From assembly GCA_036504595.1 (NCBI GenBank), contig DASXUX010000053.1, positions 186,001 through 250,000 on the forward strand: a DNA stretch of 64,000 bases, in the 5' to 3' direction. The position numbers and the translations under genes were made by a program. Numbering within the stretch: the stretch's first letter is position 1; each line of letters opens with the position of its first letter. Below the pieces are notes generated by a model. The model searched no databases. It saw only the letters and a program-made list of their open reading frames with translations, and was not told the DNA's origin. The DNA is from DASXUX01 sp036504595 (GTDB taxonomy: Bacteria > Planctomycetota > SZUA-567 > H5-PLA8). Positions 27,339 to 35,664 of the stretch are shown piece after piece.

Positions 27339-28790
27339 ATGCGTCAAGGGGCGCTGAAAGGGGCTGTGATCTGCGTGCTGATGCTTGCCGGTTGCACACG
27401 CTACGAGCCCAAGCCGATTTCGCCGCAAGATATTCTTGCGCGCGTGGAACTGGCGCGGCGCGGCGAAGTGGGGCGGGCGTCCCTGCCCGCCAGCGAAGGC
27501 GACAAGGCGGGCATGGAGGCCCGCCCTACTGCGCCCTTCACGTTCGTGCGAGCCGCCGAACTCATGCAGGCGCACAGTCCAGCGCTGCAGGAAGCGCGCG
27601 CCGAATACGAAACCGCGCTCGCAACCGCGAAGGTGAAGACGCCGCTTCCCAACCCCAGCGTTGAGGCCGGCCCGAATTACAGCTTCGGCGCAGACGTGAC
27701 AAAGCAGCGCTGGGCTCCGTTTGCCTCGATCGGCTTCGCGATCCCGACCGGCAGCCGCATCAAGCGCCAGGATGAGCTCAACCGTGTACGCGCCGAACAG
27801 GCCCAGGCAGAGATAGCGATCAAAATACGGGAGCTTTACCTGCAATTGCGCAAGGAATATTCGCAGCTCACACTCGCGCGCGCGCGCATCGCTCTGCGCA
27901 AGAGCATCGCCGAATCGGGCAATCGCACGCTCGACTTGAACAAGCGCCTGATCGAAGCCGGAACCATTAACAGCCTCGACGTCGGCCTCCTGCGCCTGGA
28001 AACCGTGCGCTTGCAGTCGGAGGTCCTTTCCGCTCAGACGGAGTCCGTCGAGGCCGAAGGCACGCTTGCCGAGTTGATTGGCGTGCAAGCCTCTCTCTTC
28101 GTGTCGCTGCCGGAACAATCCCTGCCCACATTGCCGGAAAAGATCCCGCCTGCCGAGGAACTGCGGCAACAAATGCTCGCGTACCATCCGCAATTGGCGC
28201 GGCAGCGAGTTGCGTACGAAGTCGCCGAGCGCGAGCTGCGCCTGGAGATTGCGAAGCAGTACCCTGACTTCCGCTTTGGCCCCAGCTACGATCGCGAAAC
28301 CAACGAGGCCAAGAACACGCTGGGCCTCACGCTCGGCATCGACCTGCCGGTCTTCGACCGCAACCAGCAGGCGATCGCTACTGCAGCGAAGAAACGCGAG
28401 GAAGTCCGCGCCAAGTACGAGGCCGCCGCCAACCGCGCCCTGTCGCAGCTTGAAACTACGCTGCGTACCGTGGACCTGAACGCGCAGCGTTTGGCTTTGC
28501 TGAAAAATAACTTAGAGCCGCAGGCGCGTCAGAACACCGAACTGGCTCGCAAGACCATCGAGAGCGGCGCGTCCGATACGCTCCGCTTGCTCGAAACAGA
28601 ACGCAGCCAGCGCACCGCCGCGATCGATGTCCTCGAAACCGAACTGGCGCTGCGCCAGACCTGGGTCGCCCTCGAACAAGCCGTGGGCGCGGCCATCCTG
28701 CAGTTCCCCGGCGAAAAGCCCGACGCTCTCAAGACACCAGACGACCAGACGCCAGACCACCAGACACCATCACCGGAGCACAAGCCATGA
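27339..28790 (+). CDS. TolC/CusC-type outer-membrane efflux lipoprotein
   Basis: The start ATG 27339 follows GAGGGGG. This 483-residue protein has a lipoprotein signal with lipobox LAGC (Cys about 19) and two long helical hairpin repeats typical of the outer membrane efflux family. It forms the outer channel of a tripartite heavy-metal pump with the next two genes; its stop overlaps the adaptor start (ATGA). Two parts look repeat-derived. Residues about 44-64 are encoded by a double REP-like palindrome (27470-27528), and the C-terminal KTPDDQTPDHQTPSPEHKP comes from a CCAGACxACCAGAC simple repeat related to tracts at 50405 and 54345. Both are in regions expected to be flexible. Confidence 0.9.
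   Translation: MRQGALKGAVICVLMLAGCTRYEPKPISPQDILARVELARRGEVGRASLPASEGDKAGMEARPTAPFTFVRAAELMQAHSPALQEARAEYETALATAKVKTPLPNPSVEAGPNYSFGADVTKQRWAPFASIGFAIPTGSRIKRQDELNRVRAEQAQAEIAIKIRELYLQLRKEYSQLTLARARIALRKSIAESGNRTLDLNKRLIEAGTINSLDVGLLRLETVRLQSEVLSAQTESVEAEGTLAELIGVQASLFVSLPEQSLPTLPEKIPPAEELRQQMLAYHPQLARQRVAYEVAERELRLEIAKQYPDFRFGPSYDRETNEAKNTLGLTLGIDLPVFDRNQQAIATAAKKREEVRAKYEAAANRALSQLETTLRTVDLNAQRLALLKNNLEPQARQNTELARKTIESGASDTLRLLETERSQRTAAIDVLETELALRQTWVALEQAVGAAILQFPGEKPDALKTPDDQTPDHQTPSPEHKP
27470..27528. repeat. REP-like double palindrome translated inside the TolC-like gene
   Basis: Two hairpins, GGCGGGC-gtccct-GCCCGCC (27472-27491) and GGCGGGC-atggag-GCCCGCC (27507-27526), stand in inverted order within the reading frame just after the lipoprotein signal. 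They encode GRASLPASEGDKAGMEARP without a stop. Confidence 0.75.
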
Positions 28791-30205
28791 AGGGCCTGAA
28801 CATCGTTGTTTGCAGCGTCATCCTTGCGTGTTTCGTCCTGGCCGCCGCAGACCAGGACGCAAAGAGCGCAGCCAGCGGGAAGCCGCAAGAGGCCCCCGGC
28901 ACGGTCAAGCTTTCTCCCGAGTCGCTGAAAGCCGCGGACTTGGAGGTTGCGGCCGCGAGCCCGGGCGTGATCGCGCGCATGCTGGAAGCAACCGGCGAGA
29001 TCGCGCTCAATGAGGATAAGCTCGCGCACTTGACGCCCCGCATTCCCGGCTCGGTCGTGCAGGTGCTCAAGAGCGCCGGCGACAAGGTCGCTGCCGGGGA
29101 AGTGCTGGCCGTTCTTCAAAGCACTGAACTGGGCAAGGCCAAAATCGAGTTCCTCTCCACGAAGCAAGCCCTCGAACTGGCGCAGATGGATGTCGAACGC
29201 GAAAAGACGATCCACGATAACACCGCCAAGCTGCTGGAACTGCTCAAGTCCGGCGCCGACGCCCAGCAGCTTGAGAAACTGGGCAGCGGTCAGATCGGCG
29301 AAAACAAAGCGAAGTTGCTGACCGCCTACGCGGCCTTGCGTCTGGCCAAATCCGCATGCGCTCGGTCTCAGAAATTGAGAACGGATCAATTGGCCAGCGA
29401 GGCCAGCTACGAGGTCTGCGTGAAGGAGCTGGAGAGCGCCCAGGCTGAATTCCAGGGGGTGTTCGAAGAAGTCAGTTTCAATCACAAGCAGCGCCTGGCG
29501 CAGGCCACGCGCGCCTTGCGTCTGGCCGAAATCGCGCACCGCAACGCGGATCGTTACCTGCACATCCTGGGCGTCGAGGAGAAGGAACTGGCGGAGCTTC
29601 CGGCCGAACACGACGTGGACATTGCGCGCTACGTGCTGCGCGCGCCTTTTGCCGGCACAGTCATCGAGAAACACATCACCAATGGCGAGCACCTTAAGGA
29701 GGATGTGGACTGCTTCGTGATCGCCGATCTGGCCACCGTGTGGGCCAACGTCAGCGTATACACCCGCGATCTGGGCGATGTCGCCGCCGGACAGCCGGTC
29801 CAGATCACCATCCCCGATCGCGAAGGCATGTACGCCGGAAAGATCAACATGCTAAGTCCGCTGGTTCACGAAAAGACTCGCACAGCCACCGTCAGGAGTG
29901 TCTTTGACAATGCCGCCGGTGCGCTGAAGCCCGGCTTGTTTGTGACGGCCAGAATCGTCCTGGGCGAGATCAATGCGCCGGTTGTCGTGCCCGTCAGCGC
30001 GCTGCTGATTGTAAAAAGCCAATCCATGGTGTTCGTGCAGGGCGACCAGCCCGGTGAGTTCGTCATGAAAGAAGTGAAGGCCGGCATCAGTGATGGCAAG
30101 TCCGTCGAGATCAAGGACGGGCTGAAGCCCGGAACCAAACTCGTCGTCAAAAATGCGTTTACCCTTCGGTCCGAGCTGGAGAAACAGGGCTTTGACGCAG
30201 ATTAA
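28787..30205 (+). CDS. CusB/CzcB-type periplasmic adaptor (membrane fusion protein)
   Basis: This 472-residue protein starts in an ATGA overlap with the TolC-like gene. A signal peptide or anchor (about 1-20), a biotinyl-lipoyl half-motif (RIPGSVVQVLKSAGDKVAAGEVLAVL), a long coiled-coil hairpin (about 115-260), the second lipoyl half (RAPFAGTVIEKHITNGEHLKEDV) and a beta-barrel domain appear in the usual order. It bridges the inner-membrane RND pump and the outer-membrane channel. No extra N-terminal metal-binding domain is obvious, so it is closer to the CzcB/CusB core than to the long forms. Confidence 0.92.
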   Translation: MKGLNIVVCSVILACFVLAAADQDAKSAASGKPQEAPGTVKLSPESLKAADLEVAAASPGVIARMLEATGEIALNEDKLAHLTPRIPGSVVQVLKSAGDKVAAGEVLAVLQSTELGKAKIEFLSTKQALELAQMDVEREKTIHDNTAKLLELLKSGADAQQLEKLGSGQIGENKAKLLTAYAALRLAKSACARSQKLRTDQLASEASYEVCVKELESAQAEFQGVFEEVSFNHKQRLAQATRALRLAEIAHRNADRYLHILGVEEKELAELPAEHDVDIARYVLRAPFAGTVIEKHITNGEHLKEDVDCFVIADLATVWANVSVYTRDLGDVAAGQPVQITIPDREGMYAGKINMLSPLVHEKTRTATVRSVFDNAAGALKPGLFVTARIVLGEINAPVVVPVSALLIVKSQSMVFVQGDQPGEFVMKEVKAGISDGKSVEIKDGLKPGTKLVVKNAFTLRSELEKQGFDAD

Positions 30206-30240
30206 TAGCCGCAAGTGCCACGACTGGCTCGTTCAGCAGT
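30206..30240 (+). repeat. Diverged REP-like palindrome between adaptor and pump genes
   Basis: AGTGCCACGACTGGCT and CAGCAGTGC match the palindrome at 3678-3714 with several changes. It lies between two genes of one operon, so it could affect relative expression of adaptor and pump by shielding the upstream mRNA end. Confidence 0.55.
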
Positions 30241-30265
30241 GCTGCGCGAATTCAGGGAGATTGGA

Positions 30266-33200
30266 ATGTTAGGACTGATTCTTGACGCTGTCGTGCGCCA
30301 GCGCTTCCTGGTGATCTTCTTTGGAATCGTGTTGATCGCGCTCGGCGTGCATTCCACGCTCAGGCTCAACGTGGACGCTTTTCCGGACGTCACGAACGTT
30401 CAGGTGCAGGTCAACACCGTCGCCGCGGGGCTGGCCGCGACCGAAGTGGAACAGTTGGTCACTGCGCCGATCGAGTCGGTGATGACCGGGATCCCGCGCA
30501 TCAGCGAAGTGCGATCGATATCCAAGACGGGGCTCTCGGTCGTGACGGTGGTTTTCGACGACGACGTGGACATCTATTTCGCGCGCCAGCTCATCAATGA
30601 ACGCATGCAGACCGCCAAGGAGCGCATTCCGGCCGGCGCAGATCCGGAGATGGGCCCCATCACCACCGGCATGGGCCAGATTTACGAGTACGCGCTGACC
30701 AGCGAGACCAAGAACAGCGCCGAGTTGCGCACACTCAACGATTGGCTCGTAAAAGTCCAACTGCGCACGGTCCCCGGCGTGTCGGACGTGCTGAGTTTCG
30801 GCGGCGAAGTACGCCAGTACCAGGTGCAGATCGACCCGAACCGGCTGCTGAAGTACGAACTGACGCTGCAAAACGTTCGCGAGGCCGTCCAGGCAAACAA
30901 CTCCAACGCCGGCGGCTGGTACATCGAAGGCCAGCACGAGCAGCTTGTGGTGCGCGGCGAAGGGATGATTCGCGGCGGTGACGATGGACTGGCCGACATT
31001 CGAAATATTGTTCTCAAGTCGATCGACGGCACGCCGATCTACGTCCGCGATGTGGCCAGAGTCGAGTACGGCGCTGAAATTCGCCAGGGCGCCGTGACCA
31101 TGAACGGCAAGGGCGAGGTCGTCACGGGCATCGTTCTGCTGCTCAAGGGCGCCAACACAAAGAAAGTGATCGAAGGTGTGAAGAAGAAGGTCGAAGCGGT
31201 TCAGGCCACCCTTCCAACCGACGTCAAGCTGACCCCCATCTACGATCAGGCGATGCTCGTGAATAAAGCTGTTTCCACCGTCAGCGAGGCGCTCCTGGAG
31301 TCGGCGGCTTTGATCGTTGTCGTACTGTTCCTCTTTCTATGGAACGTGCGCTCCGCACTGGTCGTCGTCTGCTCAATCCCCCTCTCCATGTTGATCGCCG
31401 CGATCATGATGCGCTGGTATGGCATCTCCGCCAACCTGCAATCCCTGGGCGGACTGGCCATCGGCATCGGCATGATGGTGGATGGCTCGGTGGTCGTGGT
31501 CGAAAACATCGTCCGTCACCTGGCCGAACCCGGCAGACACGATCAGCCGCTGATGAACCGTATCAGCATGGCCGTCAAAGAAGTCGCCCGTCCCGTGTTC
31601 TTCGCCGTGCTGATCATCGTCGTCGTCTTTCTGCCGCTCTTCACGCTGGAAGGCGTTGAAGGCAAGCTGTTCAGCCCATTGGCCTTTACGATCGCCTTCG
31701 CGATGTTCGGTTCGCTGATCGTGGCCCTGACCATCGTGCCGGCGCTGGCGGAACTCACCTTCCGCGGAAAGTTCTCGGAAAAAGACAGCTTCCTGATGCG
31801 CTTCCTGAAGTGGGTCTACCGCCCGCTCCTCCGCTGGGCGTTGGCCCACCGGTTGATCGTCGTTCTCGCCGCGTTGGCGGCGCTGGGCGGCTCTCTGGCT
31901 ACGATCCCGTCTCTGGGAACGGAATTCGTTCCGGAACTCGATGAAGGCACGATGACCATCCGCGTGATGTCGGCACCCAGCATCGCTCTGGAAGAAGCCA
32001 AGCGCATCGCCGGCAATCTTGAGAAGCGCTTGCTGAAGTACCCGGAAGTGATTGCTGTCTACAGTCACATTGGCCGAGCCGAACTGGGCGGCGACCCGGA
32101 GAACATCAACAACAATGAGCTTTTCGTGGCCCTCAAGCCGCAGGTCGAGTGGACGACAACTCATTCGCGCAAGCAGCTTATCGAAATCATGGAGAAAGAT
32201 CTGGCCGAACAGCCCGGAATCCTGCTCAACTTCTCGCAGCCGATCGCCACACGAGTGGACGAACTGCTCTCCGGCGTCAAGGCTCAGATCGCGATCAAAT
32301 TGTTCGGCGAAAGCCTGACGGTGCTGGAGGACAAGGGGCGCGAGATCGAGTCCGTGATCAAGAACGTCCGTGGCGCCAACGACGTGCAGATGGAGCAGGT
32401 CAGCGGCGAAGCGCAACTGGTGGTCCGCGCGGACCGCGAGCGTTTGGCGCGCTATGGCTTCAACGTCGCCCAGGTGATGGAAGTCGTCTCGGCGGCCGTC
32501 GGCGGCCAGGAGGCGGGGCAGGTGATCGACGGCCAGAAGCGCTTCAGCATCTACCTGCGGATGGACAAACCGTTCCGCAAGGATGCCGCCGCCATCGGCA
32601 ACCTGTGGATCTCCAGTCCGGACGGCGCGCGCGTTCTTCTTTCCCAGGTCGCGGACATCCGTGTCGTGGAAGGAACGCCGCTGATCAGCCGCGATTCAGC
32701 ACAGCGCCGTATCGTCGTGCTGTGCAATGTGCGCGGGCGGGACATGGGCGGCTTCGTGGAGGAGGCGCAGAAGACGCTGCGGGCCAAGGTCAAGCTCCCG
32801 GCCGGCTACTTCGTCACGTGGGGCGGACAGTTCGAAAACCAGCAGCGCGCGCAGGCAACCCTGATGGTCGTCGTGCCCGCCTCGCTCGGTCTGATCTTCC
32901 TGCTGCTCTGCATGGCCTTCGCTTCAGTCAAGAACGCTCTGCTCATTATCTTGAACATCCCCTTCGCGCTCATTGGCGGTATCCTGGCGCTGTACTTCAC
33001 CGGCCAGTATCTCAGCGTGCCGTCATCCGTTGGCTTCATCGCGCTCTTCGGCGTGGCGGTCCTCAACGGCGTGGTGATGGTCTCTTACTTCAATCAACTG
33101 TTGTCGGAAGGCAAGTCGATTGACGATGCCGTGGTCGCCGGAGCCATGATGCGGCTGCGCCCGGTGTTGATGACAGCGACCGTCGCAAGCCTTGGCTTGA

Positions 33201-33409
33201 TCCCGCTGCTGCTCTCCACGGGCATCGGATCGGAGGTTCAGCGCCCTCTGGCATCGGTGGTCGTCGGTGGACTGTTGACGTCCACATTGCTGACACTGCT
33301 CGTCCTGCCTGCGCTGTACAAGTGGTTCGCCGTTGCGCCAAAGGCATCTGAACCGAACAAGCCGGAAGCGCCTGTTCTGATTGCCGCACGATCCCCAACC
33401 GCTGAGTAG
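30266..33409 (+). CDS. CusA/CzcA-type heavy-metal RND efflux pump
   Basis: The start ATG 30266 follows AGGGAGATTGG; the open frame upstream only reads through the palindrome. The 1047-residue protein has the RND plan of helix 1 (RQRFLVIFFGIVLIALGV), porter domain, helix 2-6 block with the proton-relay motif IGIGMMVDGSVVVVEN, second porter domain and final helix block. The conserved PIATRVDELLSGVKAQIAIKLFG segment is characteristic of the heavy-metal (HME) subfamily. The pump expels monovalent or divalent metal cations from the periplasm or cytoplasm, driven by protons. The exact metal cannot be read. No metal-responsive regulator lies within the operon. Confidence 0.93.
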   Translation: MLGLILDAVVRQRFLVIFFGIVLIALGVHSTLRLNVDAFPDVTNVQVQVNTVAAGLAATEVEQLVTAPIESVMTGIPRISEVRSISKTGLSVVTVVFDDDVDIYFARQLINERMQTAKERIPAGADPEMGPITTGMGQIYEYALTSETKNSAELRTLNDWLVKVQLRTVPGVSDVLSFGGEVRQYQVQIDPNRLLKYELTLQNVREAVQANNSNAGGWYIEGQHEQLVVRGEGMIRGGDDGLADIRNIVLKSIDGTPIYVRDVARVEYGAEIRQGAVTMNGKGEVVTGIVLLLKGANTKKVIEGVKKKVEAVQATLPTDVKLTPIYDQAMLVNKAVSTVSEALLESAALIVVVLFLFLWNVRSALVVVCSIPLSMLIAAIMMRWYGISANLQSLGGLAIGIGMMVDGSVVVVENIVRHLAEPGRHDQPLMNRISMAVKEVARPVFFAVLIIVVVFLPLFTLEGVEGKLFSPLAFTIAFAMFGSLIVALTIVPALAELTFRGKFSEKDSFLMRFLKWVYRPLLRWALAHRLIVVLAALAALGGSLATIPSLGTEFVPELDEGTMTIRVMSAPSIALEEAKRIAGNLEKRLLKYPEVIAVYSHIGRAELGGDPENINNNELFVALKPQVEWTTTHSRKQLIEIMEKDLAEQPGILLNFSQPIATRVDELLSGVKAQIAIKLFGESLTVLEDKGREIESVIKNVRGANDVQMEQVSGEAQLVVRADRERLARYGFNVAQVMEVVSAAVGGQEAGQVIDGQKRFSIYLRMDKPFRKDAAAIGNLWISSPDGARVLLSQVADIRVVEGTPLISRDSAQRRIVVLCNVRGRDMGGFVEEAQKTLRAKVKLPAGYFVTWGGQFENQQRAQATLMVVVPASLGLIFLLLCMAFASVKNALLIILNIPFALIGGILALYFTGQYLSVPSSVGFIALFGVAVLNGVVMVSYFNQLLSEGKSIDDAVVAGAMMRLRPVLMTATVASLGLIPLLLSTGIGSEVQRPLASVVVGGLLTSTLLTLLVLPALYKWFAVAPKASEPNKPEAPVLIAARSPTAE

Positions 33410-33613
33410 CAGCCGTTCGTGACTGCTGCGCTGACTGTAGTGGCTCATCGAATTCCGGGCGTTTCCCGCCCGCCCCAAGCGCGCCGGTTTTTGAGAGAAA
33501 TCGAACGGAAGGCCGCTCGATAGGACGCCGCAGGACGGAGTTTTTCTGCGGGGCGAAGGGCAAGGAGCGGAGCGAGAGCGAGTTGTCACAGAGCGCATTC
33601 GGGTCAGGCCAGC
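33410..33613. other. Gap between efflux operon and accessory region
   Basis: About 200 bp follow the RND gene with no coding frame, RNA gene or clear terminator. From here to 43.2 kb the content is accessory (gene fragments, recombinase, tRNA junction), so this gap contains the left edge of the variable region. Confidence 0.4.
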
Positions 33614-33823
33614 TTGCGCCGGCTGGTGACTCGAATGTCGAAAAGAATCATCGGGAAACAGCGGGCGAACCAGACGCATTACGAAGTGGGCGCGAAAGTG
33701 CGCAAGACCATTCAGGAACTTGGCGGGACCATGTCCGAACACCTGCCGCCCGCCGGGAACATTAAGAAACTGGAGAAGAAGCGTGCGCCGAAGCAACTAC
33801 CGGACGCGCCCACCGCGGAGTAA
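33614..33823 (+). pseudogene. C-terminal fragment of DinD-like DNA-damage-inducible protein
   Basis: The fragment (about 62-69 residues) contains KGKQRANQ-type sequence (IIGKQRANQTHYEVGAKVRK) followed by TIQELGGTMSEHLPPAG and KKLEKKR. This corresponds to the C-terminal end of DinD proteins, which are normally about 270-290 residues. The N-terminal three quarters is absent. It ends two bases before the Res fragment, and such DinD genes are often found beside type III restriction genes, so the two are remains of one defence operon. Confidence 0.7.
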
Positions 33824-33825
33824 CC

Positions 33826-34392
33826 GTGGAACTAAAAGAGTATCAACAGAAGGCGCTCGCCGACGTCAAGTGCTACTTGGGCGCGCTCGAGACGTGGCGC
33901 GTCAAGAATGAAGCTGTGGTCGCGGCGGCGGGCGTCGAAGCGGCGCTGGATGTGCCGGCGAAGGCGTGGGCCGAAACCGTGCGGACGTTCTGTTTCTCCC
34001 GGCGCAATGGGTTGGGAGCGCATACGGCCAATTTCTGCCTGAAGATTCCGACAGGCGGCGGCAAGACGCTGCTTGCGGTGAAAACCATTGACCACATTCA
34101 GAGCGTCTATCTGAAGCGTCGCACGGGGTTCGTGTTGTGGATCGTGCCGACGACGCAAATCTACCGGCAGACATGGAAGGCGTTGCAGGATCGCGCGCAC
34201 CCGTACCGGCAGCATTTGGACATCGTAAGCGGCGGGCACACGCTGTTACGCGACAAGACCGACAAGTTTACGCCGCTGGACGTGTCCGAAAGCCTGGTCG
34301 TCATGATGTTGATGCTGCCAGCGGCAAGCCGCAATTTAATTACTGCTCATAATTCAATCGCCGAAACCGCCGTCTATGCAGGCGGGGGGTAA
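33826..34392 (+). pseudogene. N-terminal fragment of type III restriction enzyme Res subunit
   Basis: A GTG start gives MELKEYQQKALADVK, then the helicase Walker A motif FCLKIPTGGGKTLLA (about residues 68-82) and WIVPTTQIYRQTWKAL (motif Ia region), and the sequence breaks soon after VMMLMLPAASR near 34330. A complete Res subunit has about 900-1000 residues, including DEAD-type and nuclease domains, all missing here. The Mod methyltransferase is also absent. The last 20 or so residues are not homologous, so a deletion or insertion junction lies at about 34330-34340. Confidence 0.8.
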
Positions 34393-34626
34393 GTCTAGGG
34401 AGTCATGCAATTTCGACGGTGGGGGGCGGGTTTGTTTTCTGGACTCGCTTCGGTCACTGCGCTTCCCTTGGCTTGCCGCCCCCTCCTGTCCACTCTCCGC
34501 CTTGCTCGCGCTCTTTGGGGTTGTGCATCGCGGTTCCTGCTCAGTGCTTGGCTTGCAGCGGACGACGAACTGCGCCACCGCACGTCCGGCTTGCCAATGC
34601 AGCCTGCATCCTGCGCTCTGTCGGCG

Positions 34627-34971
34627 TCAGGCGATGGCGGACGCATCAGAAGCCGGTTTCGACGCAATACCCACGGCTGCTCCCCCTGGAATACGGCGCA
34701 GCAGGGCGCCAGCGACGAGGCGCGAGCCACTGTTTGCAGCCCGTTGGAGCTGCCGCCTGATGCGAGCCGGTAGCCGGTCGTCTGTGGCGATGCGGCGGCA
34801 AGCCATAAGCACCTTTGCCTCCAGCCTCGCGTCGGCGCCGGTCTTCATTGCCTCACATGCATAAATGCAGACGCGATCTTCGCGGTTGTGCGCCCGCAGC
34901 GACCACTGGCAGTCCAGCGGGCAGACAGGCGCAGAGCAGGCGGCGAACTTCGGGCAGTCGGAAGGTTTCAT
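34627..34971 (-). CDS. Small Cys-rich protein of an older mobile element
   Basis: A 114-residue frame starts at ATG 34971 in an ATGA overlap with the end of the upstream integrase-tail frame. It contains Cys-rich MKPSDCPKFAACSAPVCPLD, a RVCIYACEA segment and a helical basic region (RIRRQLQRAANSG). The spacing of four N-terminal Cys suggests zinc binding. I recall similar short Cys-rich proteins from mobile elements but cannot name a family. The part after about residue 100 may be random extension. Confidence 0.6.
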   Translation of the reverse strand: MKPSDCPKFAACSAPVCPLDCQWSLRAHNREDRVCIYACEAMKTGADARLEAKVLMACRRIATDDRLPARIRRQLQRAANSGSRLVAGALLRRIPGGAAVGIASKPASDASAIA

Positions 34972-35310
34972 CGAGCGCCTCCCGCAGTAGTGCCCGATGT
35001 CCGCACCATCGCCAGAATGCCAGCCTTCAGCGCTTCCGGCAATGCCGCCCAGGCGGCGTTGACTTCAGCCAGATCGGCGGGAAGCGCGTTTAGAGTGCCC
35101 TGACTGCTTGACACACCGGTGACACACTTTTCGTGCGGCGGGTTGTTCGCAAACTGCACAGAATTGCTATCGCCCTGCGCGGTAGCGTGGGGCGTAACGT
35201 CAAGCGGTGTGTTGGGATGCGCTATGGAACTGCTAATAGGTGCTACGGAACTGCTCTGCTGTGCTACGTTCCTGTAAGTCGTTTGAAATATCGGGGCGAC
35301 TGGATTTGAA
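34968..35310 (-). pseudogene. Detached integrase C-terminal tail, - strand (older element)
   Basis: Read on - from the attachment core, the frame gives SNPVAPIFQTTYRNV... and ends NALPADLAEVNAAWAALPEALKAG followed by ILAMVRTSG. The ending matches the + strand tail at 35290-35571 (VWPSLPEAVRAGIVAMVQ), a kind of tail I associate with tyrosine recombinases of this lineage. There is no catalytic domain upstream in this frame, so it is a remnant, or the out-swapped tail of an element once integrated in the same tRNA in the opposite reading direction. Confidence 0.6.
35290..35310 (+). other. Left attachment core (attL side)
   Basis: This 21-bp sequence is identical to 43109-43129. On its right the frame IGATGFE continues as an 86-residue open tail; on its left on - another tail frame begins. 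Confidence 0.85.
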
Positions 35311-35571
35311 TCGACCCTAGCACCGCGACATCCTAGCGACACCGCTGCGACAAAGCACGACACTATAGGCACTTCTGAGAGTATACCGCGACAAGCTGAA
35401 CCTAGTGTACGACGGGAAAACGACGCTATAAACGCCGCTCCGTGTTGCGCCGGTGTGGCGCAAGATGCTGTGCTGTCAGCAGAATTGAAGAAGATTGTCA
35501 ATGTGTGGCCAAGCCTGCCGGAAGCGGTGCGGGCCGGCATTGTGGCCATGGTGCAAGCGTTCGCGAAGTAA
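35311..35571 (+). other. Alternative integrase 3' coding tail (used in the excised circle)
   Basis: In the frame entering from the core (IGATGFE), 86 residues run to TAA 35569, ending KKIVNVWPSLPEAVRAG and IVAMVQAFAK. In the integrated state no start codon precedes it (TGA at 35284). Joined through the core to the recombinase gene on excision, it would extend that protein from 411 shared residues to 497. It also contains a 20-bp direct repeat (35443-35462) of integrase codons at 43019-43038, both encoding CCAGVAQ. Confidence 0.75.
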
Positions 35572-35664
35572 GGCTGTCTTGCGGCGCTTGCACCAAAGAA
35601 AACCCTCGGCGGCAACCGAGGGCGTGGTGCGGGTGACGCGAGACCTTGTTGGAGGCAAGGGCTC

